DNA of 64,000 nucleotides from an uncultured Oscillospiraceae bacterium (GTDB taxonomy: Bacteria > Bacillota > Clostridia > Oscillospirales > Acutalibacteraceae), in assembly GCA_900541975.1 (NCBI GenBank), contig UQLR01000014.1, forward strand, positions 8,413-72,412, in the 5' to 3' direction. The translations under genes and the position numbers were made by a program. Shown piece after piece: positions 25,720 through 34,736 of the stretch (position 1 is the stretch's first letter; each line of letters begins with the position of its first letter). Below the pieces are notes generated by a model, which was given only the letters and a program-made list of their open reading frames with translations, searched no databases and was not told the DNA's origin.

Positions 25720-28353
25720 TTAACCGGCATGTGCGGAGGCAAAGAAGATAATCTTGCGCAGACAGTGGTCGCACCAGTAGTCCGGTTTTTGTGTACAAAC
25801 GTCTACACCCGGCAAACCTCCCTGGCAACAGGACCATACGCCGTTGTAGGCCTCACCGTTTGGGTCTTCTGTTATATGGTGGAATACCCCAAAATTGTGG
25901 GTGAATTCATGTGCCATTACGCCAACATTGGAATACAGCCCACCATCTTGCGTATAATTCATGACAAAGGCGTTTCCGTTTTTTGCCGTATAGGCAAGTC
26001 CGCCGCGGGCTCCGTTTTCATAAATAGTTCCGGTAAACAAACATGCAAAACTGCCGGGATGCAGTTGTTGGTTATAGCTGGAAATCCAATTGAGAAGTAC
26101 ACCCCAGTCCTTATGACGCTCTTCATGGCTGCAGGTGCTGCTGTTGCCGGAAGCACACTGGTCTACGGGAGAATTTACCTTTATATAGCTTTTAACAAGG
26201 TGGACGGAGGTTTTTTCATAAATTGCCTCCGACAGTTCCTCCCAATACGATTTTAAACCATTGACAATATGAGTTTCAGGATTTTCTTCCAGTACAGTCA
26301 GATCGGTATCCTGCGCAATTGATTCTAAGTACCATTCGTCATTTCCGGTTCCGATATAAGTATACTGAATAATTTCCTCGCCAGGCTCCTTACCGTCATA
26401 GTAGACGTTTAAACCTTTTGTAAAATTGCTGCATTCTGAGACAATTCGGTAAGAAAGGCCGTCGCTGTTGCGAAGTATTTTAAAGCGCATGCCGCTGCTG
26501 TTGTCATAGGTTTTCAGTTCAATGTCAGCGTTGTTGCTGTTGTCCGCCGGGTTTACAGACAGTCCTCTTGTGCTGTTTCCCAACATGGTCATAATCTTAT
26601 AGGTTCCGTTTCCAGCCGGTACAAATTTCCAGCGCTGCCCATCTCCGCCGTTTGGCGTCCATTGAATGATATTGTTTCCGTCCTCGTCATATCCCCAGTA
26701 TACGTCTAAATTTAAACCACTGCTCTTGCTTTTAATATAATATTCTGCATCTGATAATGAATTTTCAGAAACATAATGATTATCATAATAGACATTGGTT
26801 TCAATGGCGGGCTCTAAAATCCAAGCGTCGTTCCAGCCGTCGTTGTAATTATATTGGATAATATTGGCGCCGGCGAAAAATGAAGCGGACTGAACAGTAG
26901 CACATTTTTTAAAGTTGCTGTTTTTTGTAAGCAGCCGGTAGGAATAACCGTCGCTGTTTTTGATAATTTTAAAATGCATGCCGTCGTTTTGCGCGTTGTA
27001 CTCTTCCAGCAAAATAGCGGTGTCGTTGCTGTCTTGTGCATTTTCTACAGATAAGGCCAAATCGGTCTCGGCGCTTGCATCTGATTGAATTTTAATTCCA
27101 TTAGCCGTGTTTACAATTTTCCATCTTTGTGTGGCCGCATCTGGATCAAGCGTTTGCTGAATCACCTGTGTGCCGGCGGTTGTTGCACTGTTTAATGTGT
27201 CAAGGTACAGGCCGCTGCGCCTGTTTTTGATGTAGTAAGTTTTATTGTTCTCAATTTGCATGACAGGCCGGTCTTTTTCTAAAACCCAGCAGTCGTTCTG
27301 ACCGGCGTTATAGGTGTACTGAATAATATTGATTCCGTGCACTGTTCCGGCACTATAGACGGTCATACATTTCTGGTAGTTGGAAAGCTTTGTAAGAATA
27401 CGGTAGGTCTGTCCATCTGCATTTCTTACAAGCTTAAATTTCATGGCGTCGCTGTCTGTGTCGGGTTGTACCAGAATATTTGCGTTGTTTAAAGTAGAAG
27501 CGTTTTCAACGGTCAGTGCGTTTTGGCTGCTTAAAGCGGCGTTGGAAAGTTTATACGTTCCGTCGCCTTGCAGTGCAAATTTCCATTTTTGGCTTTCTGT
27601 ACCGTCGAAACGCGATTGCTGCACGTTTGTGTTGTTGTTTCCAAGGCTCAAATACAGGCCGCTGTTTAAATTCTTTAGGTAATACGTATCACCGTCTATG
27701 GGTGTAGGTGTATGCTGCGGATCAAAAACAGAATAATCATCGATGGGAGATTCAAAAAACCATTCGTCATTCCAGGTTCCGTTATAGTCATACTGTATAA
27801 TTTTTGCGCCGTTATACTGGCTTGCGCCTCTAACTGCCAGAACCTTATTGTAGTGGCTGCACTGCGTAAGGAGCTTATAGCTTGCGCCGTCTGTCGTTTG
27901 CTCAATTTTAAACAGAATGCTGCCAATTGTGGTAGAAACGGGCTGCACATCTGCAACTGTGTTGTTTGCATTTATTGCCGGCGTTACGGAAATTGCCAGA
28001 GTGTTCCCGCTTGCAAGGGACAATAGATGATATATCCCGTCGCCGTCTGGGTCACTGAGCGTCCATTTCTGGTCGTCGTTCCCCGTGTAGGCCTGTTGTG
28101 TAATAATGGTAACCTCTTCTTCCGTGTCTTCCGTAAGAGTAATATACTTTCCGCTGCTTTTTGAACGGATAAAGTACGTGCGCCCTTCTATCGGTTTTTC
28201 CGGGTCGGTATATCCGTAAGGCCGGTAATCCTCTGCCGTTTCATTTTCTGAGGTGCTGTCAGTCGCCGCGCCGATAGAAATAACAGCTGATAAAAATAGA
28301 ATTACGGATAAAAGTATGGACAGTGCTATTTTTCCCATTTTTTTGCTTAACAT
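25720..28353 (-). CDS. Secreted ricin-lectin repeat protein with metzincin-type protease domain
   Basis: The 877 residues start at the ATG at 28353 (AGGAGG 7-8 bp upstream; longer frame to 28464 not used). A signal peptide (about 1-32) is followed by about five RicinB_lectin_2-type modules (residues 45 to about 680) with recurring TYYIKNRRSGLYLD and IIQYTYN blocks. The C-terminal 150 residues hold a zinc motif HEFTHNFGVFHH (H815, E816, H819, H825), which fits HExxHxxGxxH, and a Cys-rich tail. No methionine follows the zinc motif, so the usual Met-turn is missing. It is probably a secreted protease targeted to host or plant glycans; the substrate is unknown. Confidence 0.85.
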   Translation of the reverse strand: MLSKKMGKIALSILLSVILFLSAVISIGAATDSTSENETAEDYRPYGYTDPEKPIEGRTYFIRSKSSGKYITLTEDTEEEVTIITQQAYTGNDDQKWTLSDPDGDGIYHLLSLASGNTLAISVTPAINANNTVADVQPVSTTIGSILFKIEQTTDGASYKLLTQCSHYNKVLAVRGASQYNGAKIIQYDYNGTWNDEWFFESPIDDYSVFDPQHTPTPIDGDTYYLKNLNSGLYLSLGNNNTNVQQSRFDGTESQKWKFALQGDGTYKLSNAALSSQNALTVENASTLNNANILVQPDTDSDAMKFKLVRNADGQTYRILTKLSNYQKCMTVYSAGTVHGINIIQYTYNAGQNDCWVLEKDRPVMQIENNKTYYIKNRRSGLYLDTLNSATTAGTQVIQQTLDPDAATQRWKIVNTANGIKIQSDASAETDLALSVENAQDSNDTAILLEEYNAQNDGMHFKIIKNSDGYSYRLLTKNSNFKKCATVQSASFFAGANIIQYNYNDGWNDAWILEPAIETNVYYDNHYVSENSLSDAEYYIKSKSSGLNLDVYWGYDEDGNNIIQWTPNGGDGQRWKFVPAGNGTYKIMTMLGNSTRGLSVNPADNSNNADIELKTYDNSSGMRFKILRNSDGLSYRIVSECSNFTKGLNVYYDGKEPGEEIIQYTYIGTGNDEWYLESIAQDTDLTVLEENPETHIVNGLKSYWEELSEAIYEKTSVHLVKSYIKVNSPVDQCASGNSSTCSHEERHKDWGVLLNWISSYNQQLHPGSFACLFTGTIYENGARGGLAYTAKNGNAFVMNYTQDGGLYSNVGVMAHEFTHNFGVFHHITEDPNGEAYNGVWSCCQGGLPGVDVCTQKPDYWCDHCLRKIIFFASAHAG

Positions 28354-28993
28354 CTTGTTCTCCTCCTTTTGTTTTGTCGGCCGTTCAAACAGAAAAAGCA
28401 GACAGTAAAAAGCAATAAATATGTCTATACGCCGCCATTTTGTATGTTTGATGGACGAATGCATCCCAAATCCAGCTTTCTATTGTTCCCTCCTTATCTT
28501 CATCTTTTTTGCAATTATGTGAAAATATTACACAATTGCTGGTGAAATAAAGCAGCAAAAGCAGTTTGGCAATATAAAATGTGAAAACAGAAACGATAAC
28601 GTTTGCGGCCTTATTTTATTTCATATTATAACATAGCGCCCAAAAAATGACAATATTTTTCTATTTTCTTTCTTTTTTTATCTAAAATGCAGGCGTACTA
28701 GATTTATGTTTTATGGAACAGTTCGATAATAAATGAAAATTATAACCGGTAAGGGTATATAAGAAATAGGCAAATGGATTCCAATATAAAATATAATTTT
28801 TTATTTGTATTTCAGAAACGACGGTGAATATCACTTTAAAAAGATACAAATATTTAAAAATAGTAGAGTGACAGAGAGACAAAAAAGATTTTATTTAAAA
28901 TTTCCCATAATTCTATTAAGTAATTTTGCCTCTGCAGGTTATACGCTATAATGGCAAAAGATAAGAATACGATATGGGAAAGGGTTGTGCTAA
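28354..28993. other. AT-rich intergenic region, divergent promoters
   Basis: It carries the upstream region of the lectin-protease (minus) and of pyrE (plus). A TATAAT at 28947-28952 could be the pyrE -10 box, with only a weak -35 (TTGCCT, 15 bp). No RBS-supported ORF was seen. Confidence 0.5.
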
Positions 28994-29575
28994 ATGATTA
29001 CAGAGGAAAGAGTACTGGAAATTTTAAAGGAGGCCGGCGTATTGCTGGAAGGGCATTTCCGCCTTACCTCCGGCAGGCACTCCAATCGTTATTTACAGTG
29101 TGCGAAAATTTTCAGAAATACAAAATACAGCGAAGAACTTTGTATGGCGCTTGCAAAGCAATTTTCTGGCGAAGGTGTACAAGTTGTAATCGGTCCGGCA
29201 ATGGGAGCTGTGCAAATGGCATATGAGGTAAGCCGGCATTTACAATGTGAAAATTTTTTTGCAGAGCGCAATGACAAGGGCGAAATGGAGCTTAGAAGAG
29301 GTTTTGCTGTTACGCCCGGCATGAAGGTTTTGCTCGTAGAAGACGTAGTTACAACCGGCGGTTCTGTCAAAGAGGTGCTTAATCTTGTGCAGGGCGCAGG
29401 CGGCGTCGTTGTGGGGGTGGGCTCCATTGTCAACCGCACCGGCGGCAAGGTTGATTTTGGCGTTCCGTTTAAGTCGGTTATAACGGTTGATGTAGAATCT
29501 TGGGAGCCGGAAACCTGTCCGCTTTGCAAAGAGGGAAAACTTCCGGTTGTCAAGCCTGGTTCCAGAAAGGTTTGA
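28994..29575 (+). CDS. pyrE: Orotate phosphoribosyltransferase
   Basis: PyrE makes OMP from orotate and PRPP in pyrimidine synthesis. The 193 residues have the PRPP loop [14 protein letters not shown], the flexible loop region [16 protein letters not shown] and the N-terminal [16 protein letters not shown] block typical of the clostridial type. The start codon appears to be ATG at 28994. It stands alone without other pyr genes. Two hairpins follow before radC. Confidence 0.95.
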   Translation: MITEERVLEILKEAGVLLEGHFRLTSGRHSNRYLQCAKIFRNTKYSEELCMALAKQFSGEGVQVVIGPAMGAVQMAYEVSRHLQCENFFAERNDKGEMELRRGFAVTPGMKVLLVEDVVTTGGSVKEVLNLVQGAGGVVVGVGSIVNRTGGKVDFGVPFKSVITVDVESWEPETCPLCKEGKLPVVKPGSRKV

Positions 29576-29598
29576 GCGTCCGGCGCATGGCCGGATTT

Positions 29599-29631
29599 AC
29601 TGCCATCATGCTGTTCGGGCATGGTGGCAGT
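29599..29631 (+). terminator. 13-bp stem-loop between pyrE and radC
   Basis: ACTGCCATCATGC (29599-29611) pairs with GCATGGTGGCAGT (29619-29631) with one G-U and a 7-nt loop; a small TCCGG/CCGGA hairpin precedes it. No T run follows, so termination is uncertain. Confidence 0.45.
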
Positions 29632-29695
29632 GCTAGTAGGGATAAAAAATATAAGCGATCACGCTGTGTCCGGCAGTGTGGAGCTTTAGGGGCAG

Positions 29696-30403
29696 GTGGA
29701 AGCTTTGGCACAAAACGGCGACATGCACAAGGGGCACAGAGAAAGAATGCGCAGGAAATTTCTTTCAAACAGTTTAGATGGGTTTGAACCGCATGAAGCG
29801 CTTGAGCTTTTACTGTATTATGCCGTCCCCAGAAAAGACACAAATCCGCTGGCGCACCGGTTGCTGGATCTGTTCGGTTCCATATCGGCTGTATTTGACG
29901 CGCCGGTCGATGCGCTGATGCAAGCGGGCCTTACGCAAAGCGCCGCTGTACTGATCAAGCTTTTTCCGCAAATGAGCCGTCTGTACCTGGACGACAAACA
30001 TAACAGCCAAAAAAAGGTGATTCGTGAAGAGGCGATAGGGGAAATCTTACTCAATAAATTTATTGGGCGCGATTATGAGGCAGTTGTACTATTGCTGCTG
30101 GACGCCAAATTGAAAGAGGTTTTCTGTGGGGTTATCAGCAAGGGCTCAGTTTCCGCCTGTGCGCTTTATGTTAGGAAAATCGTAGAAAATGCGTTGCTGT
30201 ATAATGCAACCTACGCGGTGCTGGCGCACAATCATCCAAGCGGTGTGGCGCTGCCGTCGCAAGAAGATTTAAACGCAACCATACAGGTGGCGGAAGCCCT
30301 TGGACTAATTCACGTTACACTGCTTGACCACATTGTGGTCGCAGATAACGATTATGTATCAATTGCCCAGTCTGGTATTTTAAACGAAGTGTTTAGAACA
30401 TAA
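29696..30403 (+). CDS. radC: RadC family JAB/MPN domain protein
   Basis: The 235-residue protein has an N-terminal UvrC/HhH-like helical region (about 10-100, HKGHRERMRRKF and FEPHEALELLLYY) and a C-terminal MPN domain with the metal motif HNHPSGVALPSQED (HxHPSG, S, D). The biochemical role of RadC is still not settled; a part in DNA repair was proposed and later questioned. It starts with GTG at 29696, after AGGGG. The terminator shared with the converging ZIP gene follows. Confidence 0.93.
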   Translation: MEALAQNGDMHKGHRERMRRKFLSNSLDGFEPHEALELLLYYAVPRKDTNPLAHRLLDLFGSISAVFDAPVDALMQAGLTQSAAVLIKLFPQMSRLYLDDKHNSQKKVIREEAIGEILLNKFIGRDYEAVVLLLLDAKLKEVFCGVISKGSVSACALYVRKIVENALLYNATYAVLAHNHPSGVALPSQEDLNATIQVAEALGLIHVTLLDHIVVADNDYVSIAQSGILNEVFRT

Positions 30404-30440
30404 AAGGGCGCGCAGGTTTCTATGGCTGCGCGTCCTTTTT
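30402..30440. terminator. Bidirectional terminator, radC and ZIP genes
   Basis: AAAAGGGCGCGCAG (30402-30415) pairs with CTGCGCGTCCTTTT (30426-30439) with one G-U and a 10-nt loop. Confidence 0.88.
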
Positions 30441-30452
30441 ATAATATATTGC

Positions 30453-31244
30453 TTATCCAAGCGCGACGTCCAGGATCATCATAATTAAAAATCCACCCAT
30501 TACGCTTAACGTTCCAATATGGGAATGCTCACCCAGATGTGCTTCCGGAATCAACTCTTCCACAACAACGTACAGCATGGCGCCTGCGGCAAACGACAAA
30601 AGCCAGGGCATAAGCGGTTGTATGTTTCCTGCCACAAGCACGGCCAAAATGCCAAAAATCGGTTCAACAATTCCGGAAAAGCTGCCGTATAAAAAGCTTC
30701 GCGCTGCAGAAAGTCCCTCGCGGCGCAGCGGCAGGGAAATAGCCGCGCCTTCTGGAAAGTTTTGTATGCCCATACCAAGCGCCAGCGCCAGCGCCGCTGC
30801 ATAAAAGCCCGGTGCATTTCCTTTTTGAGCGGCTAAGGCAAATGAAAGCCCCACAGCCATGCCTTCGGGAATATTATGCAGGGTAACGGCAGACACCAGC
30901 AGGGTTGTGCGTTTAAAAGAGGAGTGCAGCCCTTCCGGCTGCGCGGCTTGTATGTGTAAATGCGGCAATAGGCCGTCTAACAGCATCAAAAAGGCAATTC
31001 CCAAAAGAAAGCCGCCCGCTGTTGGCAGCCAGCCGATTTGCCCCGCTTCTTCGGCTGTTTCAATTGCCGGAATCAACAGGCTCCATATGGAAGCGGCGAT
31101 CATAACGCCGGCGGCAAACCCCAAAAATATGCGCTGTATATTTGGATGAATTTTCTTTTTAAAGAAAAAAACAAGCGAAGCGCCCAGCATTGTCATTAAA
31201 AAAGTAAAACCGGTGCCGGCGGCAGCTAATAAAACCGGATGCAT
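30453..31244 (-). CDS. ZIP family metal transporter
   Basis: This membrane protein of 263 residues with eight predicted TM helices would import zinc or a similar divalent metal. TM4 carries HNIPEGMAVGLSFA and TM5 carries QNFPEGAAISLP, the paired metal-site motifs of ZIP proteins (GufA-like subfamily). The ATG at 31244 follows AGGAGG; the frame extends upstream to 31385 but without RBS. It is divergent from the ArsR-type sensor and exporter operon, so metal import and export share a regulatory region of about 200 bp. Confidence 0.9.
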   Translation of the reverse strand: MHPVLLAAAGTGFTFLMTMLGASLVFFFKKKIHPNIQRIFLGFAAGVMIAASIWSLLIPAIETAEEAGQIGWLPTAGGFLLGIAFLMLLDGLLPHLHIQAAQPEGLHSSFKRTTLLVSAVTLHNIPEGMAVGLSFALAAQKGNAPGFYAAALALALGMGIQNFPEGAAISLPLRREGLSAARSFLYGSFSGIVEPIFGILAVLVAGNIQPLMPWLLSFAAGAMLYVVVEELIPEAHLGEHSHIGTLSVMGGFLIMMILDVALG

Positions 31245-31385
31245 AGAATACCTCCTGTTATATATGTATATTGTTCCCCTGTTATAAAAAAGGATTCTAA
31301 ATTTTGAATTTATATTTTCTACTATAAAATGGAACGGCTTGTAAGTCAATATGAAAACGCTATGTAAAAATTTTTCAAAAAACAA

Positions 31386-31433
31386 TTGACAATAAAGGTT
31401 TTATGTATTATCATATGAATAGATGTTCATATG
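31386..31433 (+). promoter_or_regulatory. Promoter with ArsR/SmtB-type operator for the zinc export operon
   Basis: TTGACA (31386-31391), a 17-bp spacer and TATCAT (31409-31414). A perfect 8-6-8 inverted repeat, CATATGAA-6-TTCATATG (31412-31433), overlaps the -10 box and the start site. This is the typical shape of SmtB/CzrA operators, so the downstream sensor should repress its own operon until metal binds. Confidence 0.85.
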
Positions 31434-31448
31434 AAGGGACGTGAAAGA

Positions 31449-31811
31449 ATGGAAAAAGAAACCCAGGCGCAAACGGGGGCCTTTTTATGTGTGCACAGCG
31501 ACACTGTGGAAAAAGTGGTTTCCAAAATGCCGCCGGATGAAACCCTGTACGATTTATCGGAGCTTTTTAAGGTTTTTGGGGATTCGACAAGAATCAAAAT
31601 TCTTTATGCGCTGTTTGAAGCAGAGCTTTGCGTGTTTGATATTGCGCAGCTCTTAAATCTGACGCAGACCGCGGTGTCTCATCAATTGCGCATATTAAAG
31701 GCCAATAAGCTGGTTAAGTTCCGCCGGGAAGGAAAAATTGTTTTTTACTCTTTAGCAGATGATCATGTACGCAGTATTATCAATCAGGGTATGGAGCATG
31801 TAGAGGAATAA
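31449..31811 (+). CDS. ArsR/SmtB family metal sensor (CzrA-like)
   Basis: A winged-helix repressor of 120 residues. The recognition helix region is TQTAVSHQLRILKANKLV. The alpha-3 motif reads ELCVFDIA, so the second Cys of the CadC-type ELCVCD site is missing. The C-terminal helix has DDHVRSIINQGMEHVEE, matching the alpha-5 zinc ligands (Asp, His, His, Glu). Zinc or cobalt sensing through alpha-5 is therefore more likely than Cd/Pb sensing through alpha-3. The ATG at 31449 is used because the ATG at 31431 lies inside the operator. Confidence 0.88.
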   Translation: MEKETQAQTGAFLCVHSDTVEKVVSKMPPDETLYDLSELFKVFGDSTRIKILYALFEAELCVFDIAQLLNLTQTAVSHQLRILKANKLVKFRREGKIVFYSLADDHVRSIINQGMEHVEE

Positions 31812-31848
31812 ACTGTGTGATTGCATTTTATAGAAAGGTGGATTTATT

Positions 31849-32067
31849 ATGAAAAAAACATATAAACTGGTGGACTTGGACTGTGCCAATTGTGCCCGAA
31901 AAATGGAGGAAGCAATCAGAAAAATTAACGGCGTACAGGATGTGAGCGTTAGCTTTTTGTCGCAAAAATTAACACTTACAGCCGACGATGCGCAATATGA
32001 AAGCGTTTTACAGGAAACCGTTAAAGCGTGCAAACGTGTAGAACCGGACTGTAAAATTAAAATTTAA
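31849..32067 (+). CDS. Free-standing heavy-metal-associated (HMA) domain protein
   Basis: The 72 residues form one HMA fold with the metal-binding loop DLDCANCARKM (CxxC). The aspartate before the first cysteine is typical of the Zn/Cd/Pb ATPase N-terminal domains rather than copper chaperones. It directly precedes a ZntA-type ATPase that lacks its own HMA domain, so the domain appears to be supplied as a separate protein, possibly as a metal donor. Confidence 0.9.
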   Translation: MKKTYKLVDLDCANCARKMEEAIRKINGVQDVSVSFLSQKLTLTADDAQYESVLQETVKACKRVEPDCKIKI

Positions 32068-32109
32068 TATATATATAGAAAACAAAGCATATAGAAAAGA
32101 GGCGGCTTT

Positions 32110-33960
32110 ATGACGGGAAAACAGAAAAAAATGTTGCTTCGGATTCTTTTCAGCCTGGCTTTATGGATTTGCGCATTTTTCTTGCCACTGGAGGAAATCT
32201 GGAGGTTTTTGGCCTTTTTGACGCCTTATCTGGTGATCGGGTGGGATATTCTTTGGAAAGCCGTACGCAATATCCTCCACGGGCAGGTTTTTGATGAAAA
32301 TTTTTTGATGGCGATTGCAACGGTTGGGGCGTTTTGTATAGGAGAATACCCCGAAGCCGTGGCGGTTATGCTTTTTTACCAGGTTGGAGAATTTTTTCAG
32401 GGCTATGCTGTGGGCCGGTCGCGGCGCTCCATTGCGGCTTTGATGGATATCCGGCCGGACTATGCCAATATAGAACGCGACGGGAAGCTAGTGCAGGTGG
32501 ACCCCGAGCAAATTGCCGTGGGGGAGCAGATCGTTGTAAAAGCCGGCGAAAAAATACCGCTTGACGGTGTGGTGCTTGATGGGAGCTCCTTTGTAGACAC
32601 GGCGGCGCTTACGGGGGAGTCCCTGCCGCGCGGCGTAGAACCGGGCGACGATGTGGTCAGCGGCTGTATCAATCAGACTGGGCTTTTGCATATACAGGTG
32701 ACAAAGCCTTTTGGAGAGTCTACTGTTTCAAAGATTCTGGATCTGGTGGAAAATGCGAGCAGCAATAAGGCGCATGCGGAAAATTTTATTACAAAATTTG
32801 CAAAATATTATACGCCCTGCGTTGTAATCGGCGCACTGCTGCTGGCGTTTATACCGCCTGTGCTCGATATGCGTTGGAGCCATTGGATTGGCCAGGCGCT
32901 GATCTTTCTTGTCATTTCCTGTCCGTGTGCGTTGGTCATCTCTGTACCGTTGAGTTTCTTTGGCGGGATCGGCGGCGCTTCAAAATGCGGGATCCTTGTC
33001 AAAGGCGGAAATTATATGGAAGTACTCGCCAAAACGGAAACGGTTGTTTTTGACAAAACCGGCACATTAACAAAGGGTGTGTTTAATGTAACGGTTATAC
33101 ATCCGGATAAAATATCGCAATCGCAGCTTTTGGAGCTTGCGGCAATTGCGGAAAGCTATTCTGAGCATCCCGTGGCTCGGTCAATTCGTGAAGCCTGCGG
33201 GCAGGAAATGGATATGTCCCGCTTGTCCGATGTGCATGAGCTTTCCGGGCGCGGCGTGTGTGCGGTCATAGACGGCAGGAAAGTGTGTGTGGGCAACGAC
33301 AGGCTTATGGAAGAAAACGGTGTGACCTGGCATCCCTGCCACCATGTGGGGACGACTGTCCACGTTGAAGTTGACGGAACATATGCCGGACATATCGTTA
33401 TCTCGGACGAAATAAAAGAAGACGCGGCGCAGGCTGTCAAAGAACTTAAGGAGCAGGGCGTACAGAAAACGGTTATGCTTACCGGGGATGCGCAGGCGGT
33501 AGGTGAAAGCGTAGGAAAACAGTTGGGACTCGACGAGGTATATACGCAGCTGCTGCCTGCTGGAAAAGTGGAGCGCGTAGAAGCGCTTTTGCAGCAGAAA
33601 AGTGCAAAGGGAGAGCTTGTGTTTGTTGGCGATGGAATCAACGATGCGCCGGTTCTTTCCCGTGCAGATGTAGGGATTGCCATGGGCGCGATGGGTTCCG
33701 ATGCGGCAATCGAAGCGGCGGATGTTGTACTGATGGACGACCGTCCGTCCAAAATTGCGAAGGCCGTGCAGATTTCCAGAAAAACGCTGCGTATTGTACG
33801 GCAAAATATTGTTTTTGCGCTGACGGTAAAAGCAGTGTTTCTGGTTTTGGGCGCGGTTGGCCTTGCCAATATGTGGGAGGCGGTTATTGCCGACGTTGGC
33901 GTTTCCGTAATTGCAATTATTAATGCCATGCGCGCTTTAAAGGTACAGAAAATAAAATAG
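32110..33960 (+). CDS. Zn/Cd/Pb-exporting P1B-type ATPase
   Basis: The 616-residue ATPase would pump zinc or cadmium out of the cell. It has the TGES actuator loop, CPC motif at 271-273 (SCPCALVIS), phosphorylated D315 (DKTGTLT), the SEHPVARS motif and GDGINDAP. The last TM helix has DVGVSVIAIINAMRAL, whose Asp marks the Zn/Cd/Pb subgroup (P1B-2). There is no N-terminal HMA domain; it is encoded separately upstream. It belongs to the operon of the ArsR-type sensor. Confidence 0.94.
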   Translation: MTGKQKKMLLRILFSLALWICAFFLPLEEIWRFLAFLTPYLVIGWDILWKAVRNILHGQVFDENFLMAIATVGAFCIGEYPEAVAVMLFYQVGEFFQGYAVGRSRRSIAALMDIRPDYANIERDGKLVQVDPEQIAVGEQIVVKAGEKIPLDGVVLDGSSFVDTAALTGESLPRGVEPGDDVVSGCINQTGLLHIQVTKPFGESTVSKILDLVENASSNKAHAENFITKFAKYYTPCVVIGALLLAFIPPVLDMRWSHWIGQALIFLVISCPCALVISVPLSFFGGIGGASKCGILVKGGNYMEVLAKTETVVFDKTGTLTKGVFNVTVIHPDKISQSQLLELAAIAESYSEHPVARSIREACGQEMDMSRLSDVHELSGRGVCAVIDGRKVCVGNDRLMEENGVTWHPCHHVGTTVHVEVDGTYAGHIVISDEIKEDAAQAVKELKEQGVQKTVMLTGDAQAVGESVGKQLGLDEVYTQLLPAGKVERVEALLQQKSAKGELVFVGDGINDAPVLSRADVGIAMGAMGSDAAIEAADVVLMDDRPSKIAKAVQISRKTLRIVRQNIVFALTVKAVFLVLGAVGLANMWEAVIADVGVSVIAIINAMRALKVQKIK

Positions 33961-34007
33961 AGTAAAGTGAAAGCGGATTTGCTTAAGAATGCAAAGGAGG
34001 AATGAGG

Positions 34008-34736
34008 ATGCTGAAGCTAAGCCATATAACATGGAATTCACCAGATGGAGAGGAAATTATAAAAGAGATGAATCTTACTGTTTCCAAAGGAAAACTGGTG
34101 GTTGTAACAGGTCCAAACGGCGGCGGGAAAACAACGCTTGCAAAGCTGATAGCCGGGATAGAAACGCCTGCAAAAGGCGCCATTCTGTTTAACGGCGAAG
34201 ATATTACAAAGTACAGTATTACGCAGCGCGCACAAAAGGGGATCGCATATGCTTTTCAGCAGCCTGTCCGCTTTAAAGGCCTTACCGTGCGCAATTTGCT
34301 GGAAATGGCGAGCGGCGCAACCCTTGATGAAGAAGGCCTTTGCAGCCTGCTGGGGAAGGTTGGCCTATGTGCGAATGAATATATTGACCGGGAACTGGAC
34401 GCAGGCTTGTCCGGCGGGGAAATGAAACGTATAGAGATTGCGTCTGTTGTAGCGCGGCGCGCACCGTTGTCTATTTTTGACGAACCGGAGGCGGGAATTG
34501 ACCTCTGGAGCTTTTCACGTCTGGTAGAAACCTTTGAAGAACTGCGCCGTAAAAACAGCGGTACGCTGCTTGTTATTTCACACCAGGAGCGTATTTTGTC
34601 CATTGCAGATGAAATTGTTGTCGTAGCGCAGGGACGCGTGCGCGCTTCGGGCCCGCGGGAAGAAATTTTACCAAACCTTTTATCCGGCGAGTGTAAACCG
34701 CGCTGTCCGCTGGGGAAGGAGGAAACGCATTTATGA
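34008..34736 (+). CDS. sufC: SufC-type Fe-S assembly ATPase
   Basis: The ABC-type ATPase of the SUF iron-sulfur cluster scaffold. The 242 residues have Walker A GPNGGGKTT, the Q-loop FQQPVRFKG, signature LSGGEMKRIEIA and Walker B SIFDEPEAGID, which is the SufC-specific wording. AGGAGG fits the ATG at 34008 better than the one at 34002. The next gene overlaps by ATGA and encodes the SufB/D-like partner. No sufS, sufU or second sufB/D is present. Confidence 0.93.
   Translation: MLKLSHITWNSPDGEEIIKEMNLTVSKGKLVVVTGPNGGGKTTLAKLIAGIETPAKGAILFNGEDITKYSITQRAQKGIAYAFQQPVRFKGLTVRNLLEMASGATLDEEGLCSLLGKVGLCANEYIDRELDAGLSGGEMKRIEIASVVARRAPLSIFDEPEAGIDLWSFSRLVETFEELRRKNSGTLLVISHQERILSIADEIVVVAQGRVRASGPREEILPNLLSGECKPRCPLGKEETHL

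Noticed and set aside
28682..28882. 66-codon minus-strand frame in the pyrE upstream region
   Set aside because: AT-rich sequence without RBS; chance frame.
30859..31149. Plus-strand frame opposite the ZIP gene, and similar antisense frames over other genes
   Set aside because: Shadows of real genes; no RBS and no protein-like pattern.
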